From positions 248,001 through 312,000 of the forward strand of contig NZ_LNSG01000001.1 of NCBI RefSeq assembly GCF_001468395.1: 64,000 bases of DNA, written 5' to 3'. Positions 30,193 through 38,655 of the stretch are shown here, piece by piece. The stretch comes from Sphingopyxis sp. H073. Lineage in GTDB: Bacteria > Pseudomonadota > Alphaproteobacteria > Sphingomonadales > Sphingomonadaceae. The notes below the pieces were generated by a model that was given only the letters and a program-made list of their open reading frames with translations, ran no database searches and was not told where the DNA came from. Position 1 is the first letter of the stretch. Each line of letters opens with the position of its first letter. The position numbers and the translations under genes are program-made.

Positions 30193-32003
30193 CGAGGAAA
30201 TGGCTGACCTTGACGCTGGGCCTGTCGGGCACCGCGATCGCCGCGGCGCTGGTGCTGCCCGCGCTCGCACAGGAATCGCTGTTGCCCGAAGGCTTCGGCA
30301 ACCCCGCCGAAACGCCGGCGCCCAAATCGTCGCCGACACCGTCACCGACCTCTGCGACGACGCCGTCGCCCTCGTCATCATCCTCTTCGCCGGGCGTGAC
30401 GCCGCCATCGGTCGTGCCGACAACGAGCGCGGCCAGTGATGAGGAAGGCGAGGACGCTGTTGAGGGTGAGGAGGAGACCGCGGGTGGCCTCAAATATGAC
30501 CTGCCACCGGGCGCGCGCCGCCTGCTGACGCGGATCGGGCCGCTGACGCCTGAGACCGGCGGGCTCGCCCCCGATGCTTTCGGGGTGCGCGGCCAATATG
30601 CCGCTGCGATCATGCGCAAGACCAACGGCGCGCTTGCCTCGCGCTGGGGCCAGATCCTGCTGCGCCGCGCGCTGTCGTCGGCGATCGATACGCCCGAGAC
30701 GATCAATGGCGCCGACCTCGCCGCCGATCGCGCGGGCCTGCTCCTCAGGATGGGCGAATCGACCGCGGCTCGCTGGATCGTACAATCGGTCGACTATGAC
30801 CGCGCGAGCCCGCGGATGCTGCAGGTCGCGCTGCAGACTTTCCTTGCCACCGCCGATCCTGCGGGGCTCTGTCCCTATGTCCCGGCGGGCCTCGCGCATG
30901 GCGAGGAACAATCGTGGCGGCTCGCCTCGGCGATCTGTTCGGGGCTGTCGGGCGATGCCGGGCCCGCAGGCTGGGCGATCGGCCGCGTCCGGTCGAGCGG
31001 CCGCATCAACAATTTCGACATCCTGCTGACCGAGCGGGTGCTTGGCGCGACCGGCGCCGGGCGCCGCTCGACCACGATCGAATGGGACAAGGTCGATACG
31101 CTGACGAGCTGGCGCTTCGGCATGGCGACGGCGACCGCGATTGCCATTCCCGCCGAACTGCGCAGCACCGAACCCGCCTATATGCGTGGGTGGACCGTGC
31201 TTGCGCCGATGACCGACATGGCCGATCGCGTCGCCGCGGCGCCCGATGCGGCGGCGCGCGGCGTGTTGTCGAGCGAGGCCTATGTGTCGCTGCTCAGCGC
31301 CGCATCGGGAGAGGAAGAACCGCCCGAGGCGCTCGCCGCCCAGATCGACGAACTGCGCAATGCCTTCGGCGCGGCGAGCGGCGCCGATCGCTATACGGCG
31401 ATGCAGGCACTTTGGGGCGCGGGAGACAATCCGGTGCAAGGCTATGCCGCGCTGGTCGCAACGGCGCGCGCCGCGGCGGGACTGCCGACTTCGACCAAGG
31501 TCGGCGACGATCCGTGGCAGCTTCTGGGCTCGATGTTCGCCGGCGGCTACGATCGCAACGCGATGGACTGGGCGTCGCAGCTGAATTCGGGAAGCCGCGC
31601 GTGGGGCGTGATGGCGGTGGGCTCGCCGCGGCCGCTTGCGGGCGTTAGCGCCGGCAGCGTCAGCAGCTTCGCGGGCAACGACGACAGCACCGATTATCTG
31701 CGCTCGAAATTCCTCGTCGCCGGGCTTGCGGGGCTTGGCCGGCTCAGTTCGGAGCAGGCCGCATCGGCGGCGGGCGATCTCGACCTCAATCTCGGCAAAC
31801 AGACGCGCTGGTCGCGTGCGATCATGGCGGCGGCCGAGCGGCGCGAGCCGGGGATGGTCGCGCTGATCGCGGCCGCGGGGATGCAGGGCGAATGGTCGAA
31901 GGTTCCGCCATATCATCTCTATTATATCGTCCGCGCGCTGCGCGAGGTCGGGCTCGATGCCGAAGCGCGGATGATCGCTGCCGAGGCGCTGGTGCGTGTC
32001 TGA
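30189..32003 (+). CDS. Large exported protein of unknown function
   Basis: 604 residues with a signal peptide (cleavage after LPALAQ, about residue 28). A Pro/Ser/Thr-rich linker (about 40-75) and an acidic patch (about 84-97) come next. The rest, about 500 residues, is helical and Ala-rich, with helix-turn-helix spacing like TPR/solenoid proteins; a Cys pair (GLCPYVP and SAICSGL) could form a disulfide. No known domain recognised. Predicted periplasmic. Sits after a small membrane protein and before xerD, with which it may be co-transcribed. Confidence 0.75.
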   Translation: MTRKWLTLTLGLSGTAIAAALVLPALAQESLLPEGFGNPAETPAPKSSPTPSPTSATTPSPSSSSSSPGVTPPSVVPTTSAASDEEGEDAVEGEEETAGGLKYDLPPGARRLLTRIGPLTPETGGLAPDAFGVRGQYAAAIMRKTNGALASRWGQILLRRALSSAIDTPETINGADLAADRAGLLLRMGESTAARWIVQSVDYDRASPRMLQVALQTFLATADPAGLCPYVPAGLAHGEEQSWRLASAICSGLSGDAGPAGWAIGRVRSSGRINNFDILLTERVLGATGAGRRSTTIEWDKVDTLTSWRFGMATATAIAIPAELRSTEPAYMRGWTVLAPMTDMADRVAAAPDAAARGVLSSEAYVSLLSAASGEEEPPEALAAQIDELRNAFGAASGADRYTAMQALWGAGDNPVQGYAALVATARAAAGLPTSTKVGDDPWQLLGSMFAGGYDRNAMDWASQLNSGSRAWGVMAVGSPRPLAGVSAGSVSSFAGNDDSTDYLRSKFLVAGLAGLGRLSSEQAASAAGDLDLNLGKQTRWSRAIMAAAERREPGMVALIAAAGMQGEWSKVPPYHLYYIVRALREVGLDAEARMIAAEALVRV

Positions 32004-32064
32004 CGTTCGAGATTTGTCAGACTATGTCTGACGGGCGGGATTTGTCAGACGATGTCTGACGGGC
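31998..32064. repeat. Iterated GTCTGAC/GTCAGAC motif and 28-base tandem duplication at xerD start
   Basis: GTCTGAC at 31998, 32026 and 32054 alternates with its complement GTCAGAC at 32016 and 32044. Units 32011-32036 and 32039-32064 differ at one base and repeat with a 28-base period. Each contains ATGTCTGACGGGC, so the xerD start codon region is duplicated; the upstream copy is out of frame and stops after 11 codons. It covers the xerD translation initiation region. Confidence 0.8.
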
Positions 32065-32975
32065 CGCTGATCGACCGCTTTCTGGAAATGATGGCCGCCG
32101 AGCGCGGCGCATCGCGCAACACGCTGGCGGCCTATCGCCGCGATCTGGTCCAGGCGGCCGAACTGGTGTGCGGATCGCTGGAACGGGCGGGCGCCGACGA
32201 TTTGCGGGCCTTGATGGCCGAATATCGCTCGCTTGCGGCGAGCAGCGCGGCGCGCAAGCTGTCCGCGCTGCGGCAATTCTATGCCTTCCTGCTCGACGAG
32301 GGCGAGCGTGGCGACAATCCCGCGCTCGACATTGCGCGCCCGGCCACGCGGCGACCGTTGCCGCGCATCCTGACCCATGACGACGTCGAACGCCTGTTCG
32401 CGCAGGCCGGGGAGGCGGCGGCAGGCAAGGCTCCGCCCGCGAATGCGGTGCGGCTGCTGCTGCTGCTCGAACTGCTTTACGGTTCGGGTCTGCGTGCGAG
32501 CGAACTCGTGTCCTTGCCGCGCCGCGCGGTCACGGGCGGACGCGAATTTCTGATTATCCGGGGCAAGGGCGACAAGGAACGGCTGGTGCCCCTCTCGGAC
32601 CGCGCGCGCGCAGTGCTCGACCGCTGGCTGCCGCTGCTTGCCGACGGGTCGCCATGGCTCTTTCCGTCGGGCAAGGCGCATCTTTCGCGCGTGCGGCTGT
32701 TCCAGATGCTGCGCGAGCTGGCGGGGCGCGCGGGGATCGATCCCGCCGCGATCAGCCCGCACGTCCTGCGCCACGCCTTTGCGACGCATCTGCTCGAAGG
32801 CGGAGCCGATCTGCGCGCGCTGCAACTGATGCTCGGCCATGCCGATATCGCGACGACCGAGATTTACACGCATGTCGATAGCCGCCGCCTCGTCGAGCTG
32901 GTGAACAGGCGTCACCCGCTCGCGCAAATGGAGCTTGGCGCCGCGACCGTTGACGTTGCGGCATCATCGTCCTAG
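32052..32975 (+). CDS. xerD: Tyrosine recombinase XerD
   Basis: 307 residues. N-terminal SAM-like core-binding domain (ASRNTLAAYRRDL) and C-terminal catalytic domain. Catalytic residues visible: Arg in YGSGLRASELVSL, Lys in RGKGDKERLVPL, HxxR in PHVLRHAFATHLLEGGAD, His in MLGHADI, and Tyr in TTEIYTHV. XerC/XerD resolves chromosome dimers at dif with FtsK. The ATG at 32052 is in the second unit of a tandem duplication. Confidence 0.93.
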   Translation: MSDGPLIDRFLEMMAAERGASRNTLAAYRRDLVQAAELVCGSLERAGADDLRALMAEYRSLAASSAARKLSALRQFYAFLLDEGERGDNPALDIARPATRRPLPRILTHDDVERLFAQAGEAAAGKAPPANAVRLLLLLELLYGSGLRASELVSLPRRAVTGGREFLIIRGKGDKERLVPLSDRARAVLDRWLPLLADGSPWLFPSGKAHLSRVRLFQMLRELAGRAGIDPAAISPHVLRHAFATHLLEGGADLRALQLMLGHADIATTEIYTHVDSRRLVELVNRRHPLAQMELGAATVDVAASSS

Positions 32976-32984
32976 CGACTGCGC

Positions 32985-33932
32985 ATGACAGCCTTTCTGG
33001 ACTTTGAAAAACCGGTCGCGGCGCTGGATCGGCAGATCGCCGAACTGCGCGAAATGGGGGAAGACCCCTCGCTCAATATCGAGGGCGACATTGCCAGGCT
33101 TGAGGATAAATCCTCGAAATTGCTGCGCGATATCTATGGCAAATTGACCCCCTGGCAAAAGACGCAGGTCGCGCGCCATCCCGACCGCCCGCATTTCAAA
33201 CATTATGTCGCGGGGCTGTTCGACGACTGGATGCCGCTGGCGGGCGACCGCAATTTCGGCGACGATCAGGCGATCCTGGGCGGCCTCGCGCGCTTTCGCG
33301 GCCGCCGCGTGATGGTGATCGGCCATGAAAAGGGCGACGATATTCCGTCGCGCATGAAGCATAATTTCGGGATGGCGAAGCCCGAGGGCTATCGCAAGGC
33401 GATCCGCCTGATGCAACTCGCCGACCGGTTCGGGCTGCCGGTGGTGACACTGGTCGACACCTCGGGCGCCTTTCCCGGCATCCAGGCCGAGGAGCGCGGG
33501 CAGGCCGAGGCAATCGCGCGCTCGACCGAGCAATGTCTCGCGCTCGGCGTGCCGATGGTCGCGGCGATCGTCGGCGAGGGCGGCTCGGGCGGCGCAATCG
33601 CGCTGGCCGCGGCGAACCGCGTGCTGATGTTCGAACATGCCGTCTATTCGGTGATCTCGCCCGAAGGATGCGCGTCGATCCTGTGGCGCACCGCCGACAA
33701 GGCGGCCGATGCCGCGACCGCGATGAAGATGTCGGCGCAGGATCTTCTTGGCCTGAAGATCATCGATCGCATCGTTCCGGAGCCGGTTGGCGGCGCGCAT
33801 CGCGCCCCCGAACTCGCTATCAAGGCGCTCGGCGATGCGATTGCGCACGAACTGGACGCGCTGGCGAAGCTGCCATCCGAAGCGCTGCTCAACGAACGCG
33901 AGGAAAAGTTTCTCGCCATGGGGCGAGCATAG
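32985..33932 (+). CDS. accA: Acetyl-CoA carboxylase carboxyltransferase subunit alpha
   Basis: A 315-residue crotonase-superfamily subunit that with AccD transfers the carboxyl group from biotin to acetyl-CoA, the first step of fatty acid synthesis. It starts with FLDFEKPVAALDRQIAEL and has the AccA motifs AGDRNFGDDQAI, DTSGAFPGIQAEERGQAEAI (in part) and GEGGSGGAIAL. Length is normal. Only 9 bases after xerD. Confidence 0.97.
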   Translation: MTAFLDFEKPVAALDRQIAELREMGEDPSLNIEGDIARLEDKSSKLLRDIYGKLTPWQKTQVARHPDRPHFKHYVAGLFDDWMPLAGDRNFGDDQAILGGLARFRGRRVMVIGHEKGDDIPSRMKHNFGMAKPEGYRKAIRLMQLADRFGLPVVTLVDTSGAFPGIQAEERGQAEAIARSTEQCLALGVPMVAAIVGEGGSGGAIALAAANRVLMFEHAVYSVISPEGCASILWRTADKAADAATAMKMSAQDLLGLKIIDRIVPEPVGGAHRAPELAIKALGDAIAHELDALAKLPSEALLNEREEKFLAMGRA

Positions 33933-34058
33933 TCGCGGGAACCTGAAGCGACGTCATCGCGTTGAAATTCCACTTGGTCCGGCCAGTCGTCCACCAGACG
34001 GCTTGCCTTGTCCTGTTTCGGGTTTATCCCCGATGGGCGCATAAGTGGGAGGCGATCG

Positions 34059-35552
34059 ATGAAGCGAAAGACGGCAAGCAGGCTGGGGATCATGCTCGCG
34101 GCCAGCGTCGCGCTGACGGGTGTGGCGGACGCCCAGCTCAAGGCGATCCGGACGCAGACCGCGATCACGCCGGCGGAGCGCAAGCAGGGCGACGAGGCGC
34201 ATCCGCAGCTTTTGCAGGAGTTTGGCGGCGCCTATGCCGGGCCGCAGGCCGCCTATGTGAACCGCATCGGCCAGAATATCGCCGTCCAGTCGGGCCTTTC
34301 GCGGAGCCCGAGCGATTTCACCGTCACCCTGCTCAACTCGCCGGTGAACAACGCCTTCGCGATCCCGGGCGGCTATGTCTATGTGACGCGCCAGTTGATG
34401 GCGCTGATGAACGACGAGGCCGAACTCGCGGGTGTGCTGGGCCACGAGGTCGGCCATGTCGCGGCGCAGCACAGCAAGAAGCGCCAGTCGGCGGCGACGC
34501 GCAACACGATCCTTGGTGTGCTCGGCGCGGTGCTTGGCGGCGCGATCGGCGACAGTGGCGGGCTGCTCGGCGGACTCGGCGGCCTGCTCCAGAACAATGC
34601 GATGAAGGTCGCGCAGCTTGCGACGCTGGGATTCTCGCGCAGTCAGGAATTGGAGGCCGACCAACTCGGCGTGCAGTATCTGAAGAAGGCGGGCTATGAT
34701 CCGCTTGCGCTGTCGACGATGCTCGCGAGCCTCGCCAACCAGACCAGTCTCGAGGCGCGGCTGTCGGGCGGCGACGCGCGCTCGATCCCCGAATGGGCGA
34801 GCACCCACCCCGACCCGGCGTCGCGCGTCCGCAATGCGCAGAGCCTCGCATCCAAGGTCGGCACGGGTGGCGTGCGCAACGCCGACGCCTTCCTCGCCTC
34901 GGTCGATGGCGTGCTCTATGGCGACGACCCCGCGCAGGGCGTCGTCGAGGGCCGCGACTTTCTGCACCCGGACCTGCGGCTGAAGTTCACCGTGCCGAAC
35001 GGCTATGGCATGCAGAATGGGACGAGCGCGGTGCTCGTCAGCGGCAATGGCGGGCAGGCGCAATTTTCGACCGCCGCCTATAATGGCGATATGAACATCT
35101 ATATTGCATCGATTTTCAAGGAGATAGGTGGGAATGCGAACCTGTCGCCGGGCTCTATCCAGCGCACTACGGTGAACGGCATCCCGGCCTATTATTCGGT
35201 CGCGCGTGCCAATACCCAGTCGGGGCAGGTCGACGTCACCGTCTTCGCCTATGAGTTTTCGCGGACCAGCGCGTTCCACTTCGTCGCGCTGACGCAGGCG
35301 GGCGGAGCGGGCGTGTTCAACCCGATGTTCCAGAGCGTCCGGCGGCTGACCGCGAGCGAGGCGGCGGCGATCCGGCCGCGGCGGGTCGATGTCGTGACGG
35401 TCGCGCGCGGCGACACGGTGGCGACGCTGGCGCGGCGCATGGCCTATACCGACCTGCAGACCGAACGCTTCCAGGTACTCAACCGCCTGACCGCGTCGAG
35501 CCGGCTGACGTCGGGGCGGAAGGTCAAGATCGTCGTTTACGCGAATCGATAA
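34059..35552 (+). CDS. Periplasmic M48 metalloprotease with C-terminal LysM-like domain
   Basis: 497 residues. Signal peptide to about residue 26 (VADAQ). The zinc protease motif is HEVGHVAAQH (about residues 128-137), with the third ligand in ELEADQLGV. A Gly-rich hydrophobic loop follows the motif. The C-terminal 60 residues (VVTVARGDTVATLARRM ... LNRL) look like a LysM peptidoglycan-binding module. It resembles BepA/YfgC-type outer-membrane quality-control proteases. The ATG at 34059 follows GTGGGAGGCG; an in-frame earlier start would bury the signal peptide. Confidence 0.9.
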   Translation: MKRKTASRLGIMLAASVALTGVADAQLKAIRTQTAITPAERKQGDEAHPQLLQEFGGAYAGPQAAYVNRIGQNIAVQSGLSRSPSDFTVTLLNSPVNNAFAIPGGYVYVTRQLMALMNDEAELAGVLGHEVGHVAAQHSKKRQSAATRNTILGVLGAVLGGAIGDSGGLLGGLGGLLQNNAMKVAQLATLGFSRSQELEADQLGVQYLKKAGYDPLALSTMLASLANQTSLEARLSGGDARSIPEWASTHPDPASRVRNAQSLASKVGTGGVRNADAFLASVDGVLYGDDPAQGVVEGRDFLHPDLRLKFTVPNGYGMQNGTSAVLVSGNGGQAQFSTAAYNGDMNIYIASIFKEIGGNANLSPGSIQRTTVNGIPAYYSVARANTQSGQVDVTVFAYEFSRTSAFHFVALTQAGGAGVFNPMFQSVRRLTASEAAAIRPRRVDVVTVARGDTVATLARRMAYTDLQTERFQVLNRLTASSRLTSGRKVKIVVYANR

Positions 35553-35564
35553 GGCGGACACGAA

Positions 35565-35593
35565 AAAGGGGCGGTGGAAACCACCGCCCCTTT
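35565..35593. terminator. Bidirectional intrinsic terminator
   Basis: AAAGGGGCGGTGG (35565-35577), AAA loop, CCACCGCCCCTTT (35581-35593), then CCTTTTT on the plus strand and an A-rich flank on the other side. It separates the protease gene from the convergent Flp pilin gene. Confidence 0.85.
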
Positions 35594-35635
35594 CCTTTTT
35601 CGGTCTGCCGGCAAGGCCGACGACGAAAACCGGGA

Positions 35636-35800
35636 TTACTGGCCCAGGTTTTTGCTGACGTCGTTGAAGGTCTGCTTCACGCCGTTACCGACGGCACCCA
35701 TCGCGGCGATGCCGGCGACGGCGATCAGAGCGGCGATCAGGCCATATTCGATAGCGGTCGCGGCCTTGGTGTCGCGGACGAATTTCTTGATGAACTTCAT
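35636..35800 (-). CDS. Flp family type IVb pilin (first)
   Basis: A 54-residue pilin subunit, too short for most gene finders. A basic leader (KFIKKFVRDTKAATA) precedes the prepilin cleavage region and IEYGLIAALIAVAG, the class IVb Glu-Tyr signature and hydrophobic N-helix. The C-terminus is short (KNLGQ). Flp pili mediate tight adherence and need tad/cpa genes, none of which are in this window. AGGAGAC precedes the ATG. Confidence 0.9.
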   Translation of the reverse strand: MKFIKKFVRDTKAATAIEYGLIAALIAVAGIAAMGAVGNGVKQTFNDVSKNLGQ

Positions 35801-35828
35801 GACTGGTCTCCTGATGCTTCACTTACCC

Positions 35829-35854
35829 TGTTGACGGTCTGGTCTGGGTCAACA
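35829..35854. promoter_or_regulatory. Inverted repeat upstream of first Flp pilin gene
   Basis: TGTTGAC (35829-35835) and GTCAACA (35848-35854) are perfect 7-bp arms across 12 bases, 29 bases upstream of the pilin start. It could be an operator or part of the leader. No TTAA-N7-TTAA box is seen between the two pilin genes. Confidence 0.35.
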
Positions 35855-35949
35855 TCGACGGGTTTAGGTGAAATAGGTTTTGAAAATCTTAATGCCGGAA
35901 CGCTGTAAAACGCCTTGATCGAGTCCCGAATTCGAACAACGTGAGGGCT

Positions 35950-36120
35950 TTAAAGCACCGCACCCGCAGACGAGGACACGTCATTCCACATATTGATGGT
36001 CGAGGTTCCGACCGCTCCCATCGCGCCGAGCGCGGCAAGGAATATCAGGGCCAAGAGAAGCCCATATTCGACGGCTGTGGCGGCCCTGGTCGACCGCAGC
36101 AGCCCCTGAAACTTGTTCAT
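35950..36120 (-). CDS. Flp family type IVb pilin (second)
   Basis: A 56-residue Flp pilin paralogue: MNKFQGLLRSTRAATA, then VEYGLLLALIFLAALGA with the Glu-Tyr pair. It differs clearly from the downstream pilin (about half the residues). Some Alphaproteobacteria carry several Flp pilins of which one dominates the fibre. Divergent from mutT; 149 bases upstream of the other pilin gene. Confidence 0.87.
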   Translation of the reverse strand: MNKFQGLLRSTRAATAVEYGLLLALIFLAALGAMGAVGTSTINMWNDVSSSAGAVL

Positions 36121-36185
36121 TGTTCCGCCCCTACTGAAGTTATAGTTCCCGAGGATGGCGAGCGTCGCACAGGAAGGTTAAGAAA

Positions 36186-36614
36186 TTGTCCGTGTCCGAT
36201 CCGATGAAATCGGCAATGCCGGGCCTGTTCGTAGTGGCGGCCGCATTGGTCGATCGCGACGGTCGGCTGCTCGTCCAGCAACGCCCCGAAGGCGGGGCCA
36301 TGGCCGGGCTGTGGGAATTCCCGGGCGGAAAGCTGGAGCCCGGCGAGACGCCGGAACAGGCGCTGATCCGCGAGCTGGCCGAGGAACTGGCGATCGACGT
36401 CGAGGAGGCGTGCCTCGCCCCCGCCTGTTTTGCGAGCGACCGGATCGACGACCGGCATCTGCTGCTCTTGCTCTTTGTCTGCCGTAAGTGGCGCGGCACG
36501 CCGGTGGCGCAGCATGCGAGTGCGCTGCGCTGGGTGCGGCCGGTCGAGCTTCACGGGCTCGCGATGCCGCCCGCCGACAAGCCGCTGATCGGCCTGCTCG
36601 AGGCGCTGGTGTGA
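36186..36614 (+). CDS. mutT: NUDIX hydrolase MutT (8-oxo-dGTP diphosphatase)
   Basis: 142 residues. The complete Nudix box GX5EX7REUXEEXGU is readable around GGKLEPGETPEQALIREL and AEELAID (about residues 47-70). The sequence following FPGGK and the closing KPLIGLLEAL segment match MutT, which removes oxidised dGTP. Start TTG at 36186 is chosen because AGGAAGG lies 8 bases upstream; the first ATG is at 36204. Confidence 0.88.
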   Translation: MSVSDPMKSAMPGLFVVAAALVDRDGRLLVQQRPEGGAMAGLWEFPGGKLEPGETPEQALIRELAEELAIDVEEACLAPACFASDRIDDRHLLLLLFVCRKWRGTPVAQHASALRWVRPVELHGLAMPPADKPLIGLLEALV

Positions 36615-36627
36615 CCGGCCGTCCGGC

Positions 36628-37476
36628 CTAGTCCTTGGGTTTCAGTGCATCGGCGAGCGAAGCTGCAGCGCTGCCGCGCCGCGCGGGCTTCGGCTGGTCC
36701 GGGTGCGGGGCCCAGCCGCTGAAGTGGATGATGCGAAAATTTTCGGCCACACGCCCGTCGGGATCGGCCTGCGCCGCAAAGGCGGCGGCGATGCGCGCCG
36801 CTTCCTCGCGCGTCAGCGGCGCCGGGGCGGGGGTCAGCCGGCTCGACAGGCCCGCCGCGCGCAGATCGCGGACGAGCGCGAACCAGTTGCCGTAGCGGAC
36901 GGTCAGCGCGTCGACATCGACCACGGGCAGGGTGAAACCGGTGCGCTGGAGCAAATTGCCCATCGCGGCGAGGTCGATTTGGGGATGCAGCCGCGCGACC
37001 GGCCGCACGCCGTCGCTCATCACCGCGCGGCGCTGGCGCGGCAGGCTGCCGTCGCCGACGAAGGCGCCGAGGAGGAGCCCGTCGGGAGCAAGCAGGGCGC
37101 GCAGCCGGACGAGTGCGCCGGGAACATCGTTCACCGCGTCGAGCCCGCCGGGCCAGACGATCAGGTCGAAACTGGCGAGCGGCAGGTCGATCGCGTCGGC
37201 CTCGCTGACGATCGCGCCCGATGCAGCGGCGAGTTTTGGCCCGGCTTCAACGATGGTGAGGTTGCCGCCTCGCACCCGTAAGGCGCCGGTGAGCGCCGCG
37301 TCATGCGCGCCGATGAGCAGCACGCGTTCAAATTCGCGGGTAACCATCGCCAGTCGGTCGAGCAGCGTTTCGGCGATGATCGGGGCCAGGAAATTCGCAT
37401 CCGCGGGCAATCGTCCCATGCGGTCGCGCTGGGCTGCGTGGCGGGCGGGGGAAAAGAGCATCGTGGGGGTCGACAT
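36628..37476 (-). CDS. SAM-dependent methyltransferase (BioC/NDUFAF5-like)
   Basis: A 282-residue class I methyltransferase-like protein. The SAM-binding segment is VLLIGAHDAALTGALRVRG, then ASFDLIVWPGGLDAVNDVPGAL, quoted in part; the glycine-rich loop is weaker than normal. This is the alphaproteobacterial protein divergent from comF, related to NDUFAF5, which hydroxylates a complex I arginine in mitochondria. Methyl transfer is therefore not certain. ATG at 37476 is taken; an upstream extension would overlap comF antisense. Confidence 0.75.
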   Translation of the reverse strand: MSTPTMLFSPARHAAQRDRMGRLPADANFLAPIIAETLLDRLAMVTREFERVLLIGAHDAALTGALRVRGGNLTIVEAGPKLAAASGAIVSEADAIDLPLASFDLIVWPGGLDAVNDVPGALVRLRALLAPDGLLLGAFVGDGSLPRQRRAVMSDGVRPVARLHPQIDLAAMGNLLQRTGFTLPVVDVDALTVRYGNWFALVRDLRAAGLSSRLTPAPAPLTREEAARIAAAFAAQADPDGRVAENFRIIHFSGWAPHPDQPKPARRGSAAASLADALKPKD

Positions 37477-37519
37477 GGGCGCGCTTGTGCCGTCCCGCGC
37501 GATGCGGCACAAGTCCGTC

Positions 37520-38380
37520 ATGGACGCGGCTTCGGGGGACGCAGGTATCGACGGGCGAGCCGGACAAGGCATCGCCCCGTTGCGGCTGTTGCGGAGGGTC
37601 GGGCGAGCGGTCGTCGACTATGCGCTACCGCCGCGGTGTCCAGGGTGCGGGACGATCGTCGACGGCGACCGGCAGTTCTGCCTTGGCTGCTGGTCCTCGC
37701 TCGATTTTCTCGACGGCGCCGCATGCGCGCGCTGTTCGATCCCCTTGCCGACCGCGGTGGCTGGTACGGGTGTCGAATGCGGCGCGTGCATGGCCGATCC
37801 GCCTTCCTTTTCGGGCGCGCCCGCGGCCGTTGCCTATGGTCCCGTCGCGCGCACCGTGGCGCTCAGGCTCAAATATGGCCGGCGCACCGGCCATGCGCGG
37901 CTGATGGCAGGGCTGATGACGCGCAAGCTGCTCGCGCTCGGCGATCCCGCCGACATGCTGCTGATCCCCGTGCCCCTGCACCGCTGGCGGCTCTGGTCGC
38001 GCGGCTTCAACCAGGCGGCGATGATCGCCGACGCGCTGGCGCGGCAGACCGGCGTGCCGCGCGATCACCATTTGCTGCTGCGCAAAAAGTCGACGGCCGC
38101 GCTGCGCGGCAAGGGGCGGCGCGAGCGCGAGAAGATCGTTGCCGGAGCGTTCGGCTTGGCCGCCGATGCCAGGGCGCGTGTCGCGAGGCGCCATCTTGTC
38201 CTGATCGACGATGTCCATGCCAGCGGCGCGACGCTCCGGTCGGCGGCGAAGGTGCTCCACCGCGGCGGCGCGGCGCAGGTTTCGGCGCTGACCTGGGCGC
38301 GGGTCGTTCCCGATGCGCTGACGACGGGCAACATATTTGACTTTGCGGACGTTGATTCCGATATGGTGGTAAAGAGATGA
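37520..38380 (+). CDS. comF: ComF family phosphoribosyltransferase-like protein
   Basis: 286 residues. N-terminal zinc-ribbon-like Cys pairs (CPGCG, CLGCW, CARCS, CGAC) and a C-terminal type I PRTase domain with the PRPP loop LVLIDDVHASGATL near residue 233. ComF proteins are needed for DNA uptake in competent bacteria, while in others they are linked to repair. In-frame starts at 37475, 37502 and 37520 are all possible; the last is used. Next gene is grxC 12 bases later. Confidence 0.85.
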   Translation: MDAASGDAGIDGRAGQGIAPLRLLRRVGRAVVDYALPPRCPGCGTIVDGDRQFCLGCWSSLDFLDGAACARCSIPLPTAVAGTGVECGACMADPPSFSGAPAAVAYGPVARTVALRLKYGRRTGHARLMAGLMTRKLLALGDPADMLLIPVPLHRWRLWSRGFNQAAMIADALARQTGVPRDHHLLLRKKSTAALRGKGRREREKIVAGAFGLAADARARVARRHLVLIDDVHASGATLRSAAKVLHRGGAAQVSALTWARVVPDALTTGNIFDFADVDSDMVVKR

Positions 38381-38392
38381 CAGGATAGCCGC

Positions 38393-38653
38393 ATGGCAAA
38401 GATCGAAATCTATACGAAGGCCTTTTGTGGATTCTGCTCGCGCGCGAAGTCGCTGCTCGATCGCAAGGGGGCCGGTTTTCAGGAAATCGACGTGACGATG
38501 GATCGCGCCGGCTTCGACGCGATGGTCGATCGCGCGCACGGACGCCGCACCGTCCCGCAAATCTTCATCGATGGAAAGCATATCGGCGGCAGCGACGATC
38601 TCGCCGAGCTGGAAGCGAAGGGCGAGCTCGACGCGCTGCTCGGCACGGGGTGA
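38393..38653 (+). CDS. grxC: Glutaredoxin 3
   Basis: An 86-residue glutathione-dependent disulfide reductase. The active site is Cys12-Gly-Phe-Cys15, a variant of CPYC. The glutathione-binding segments TVPQIFIDGKHIGGSDDL (about 50-67) are standard. Start ATG at 38393 follows AGGATAG. Lies between comF and a DUF1178 gene, a conserved alphaproteobacterial order. Confidence 0.94.
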   Translation: MAKIEIYTKAFCGFCSRAKSLLDRKGAGFQEIDVTMDRAGFDAMVDRAHGRRTVPQIFIDGKHIGGSDDLAELEAKGELDALLGTG

Positions 38654-38655
38654 GA

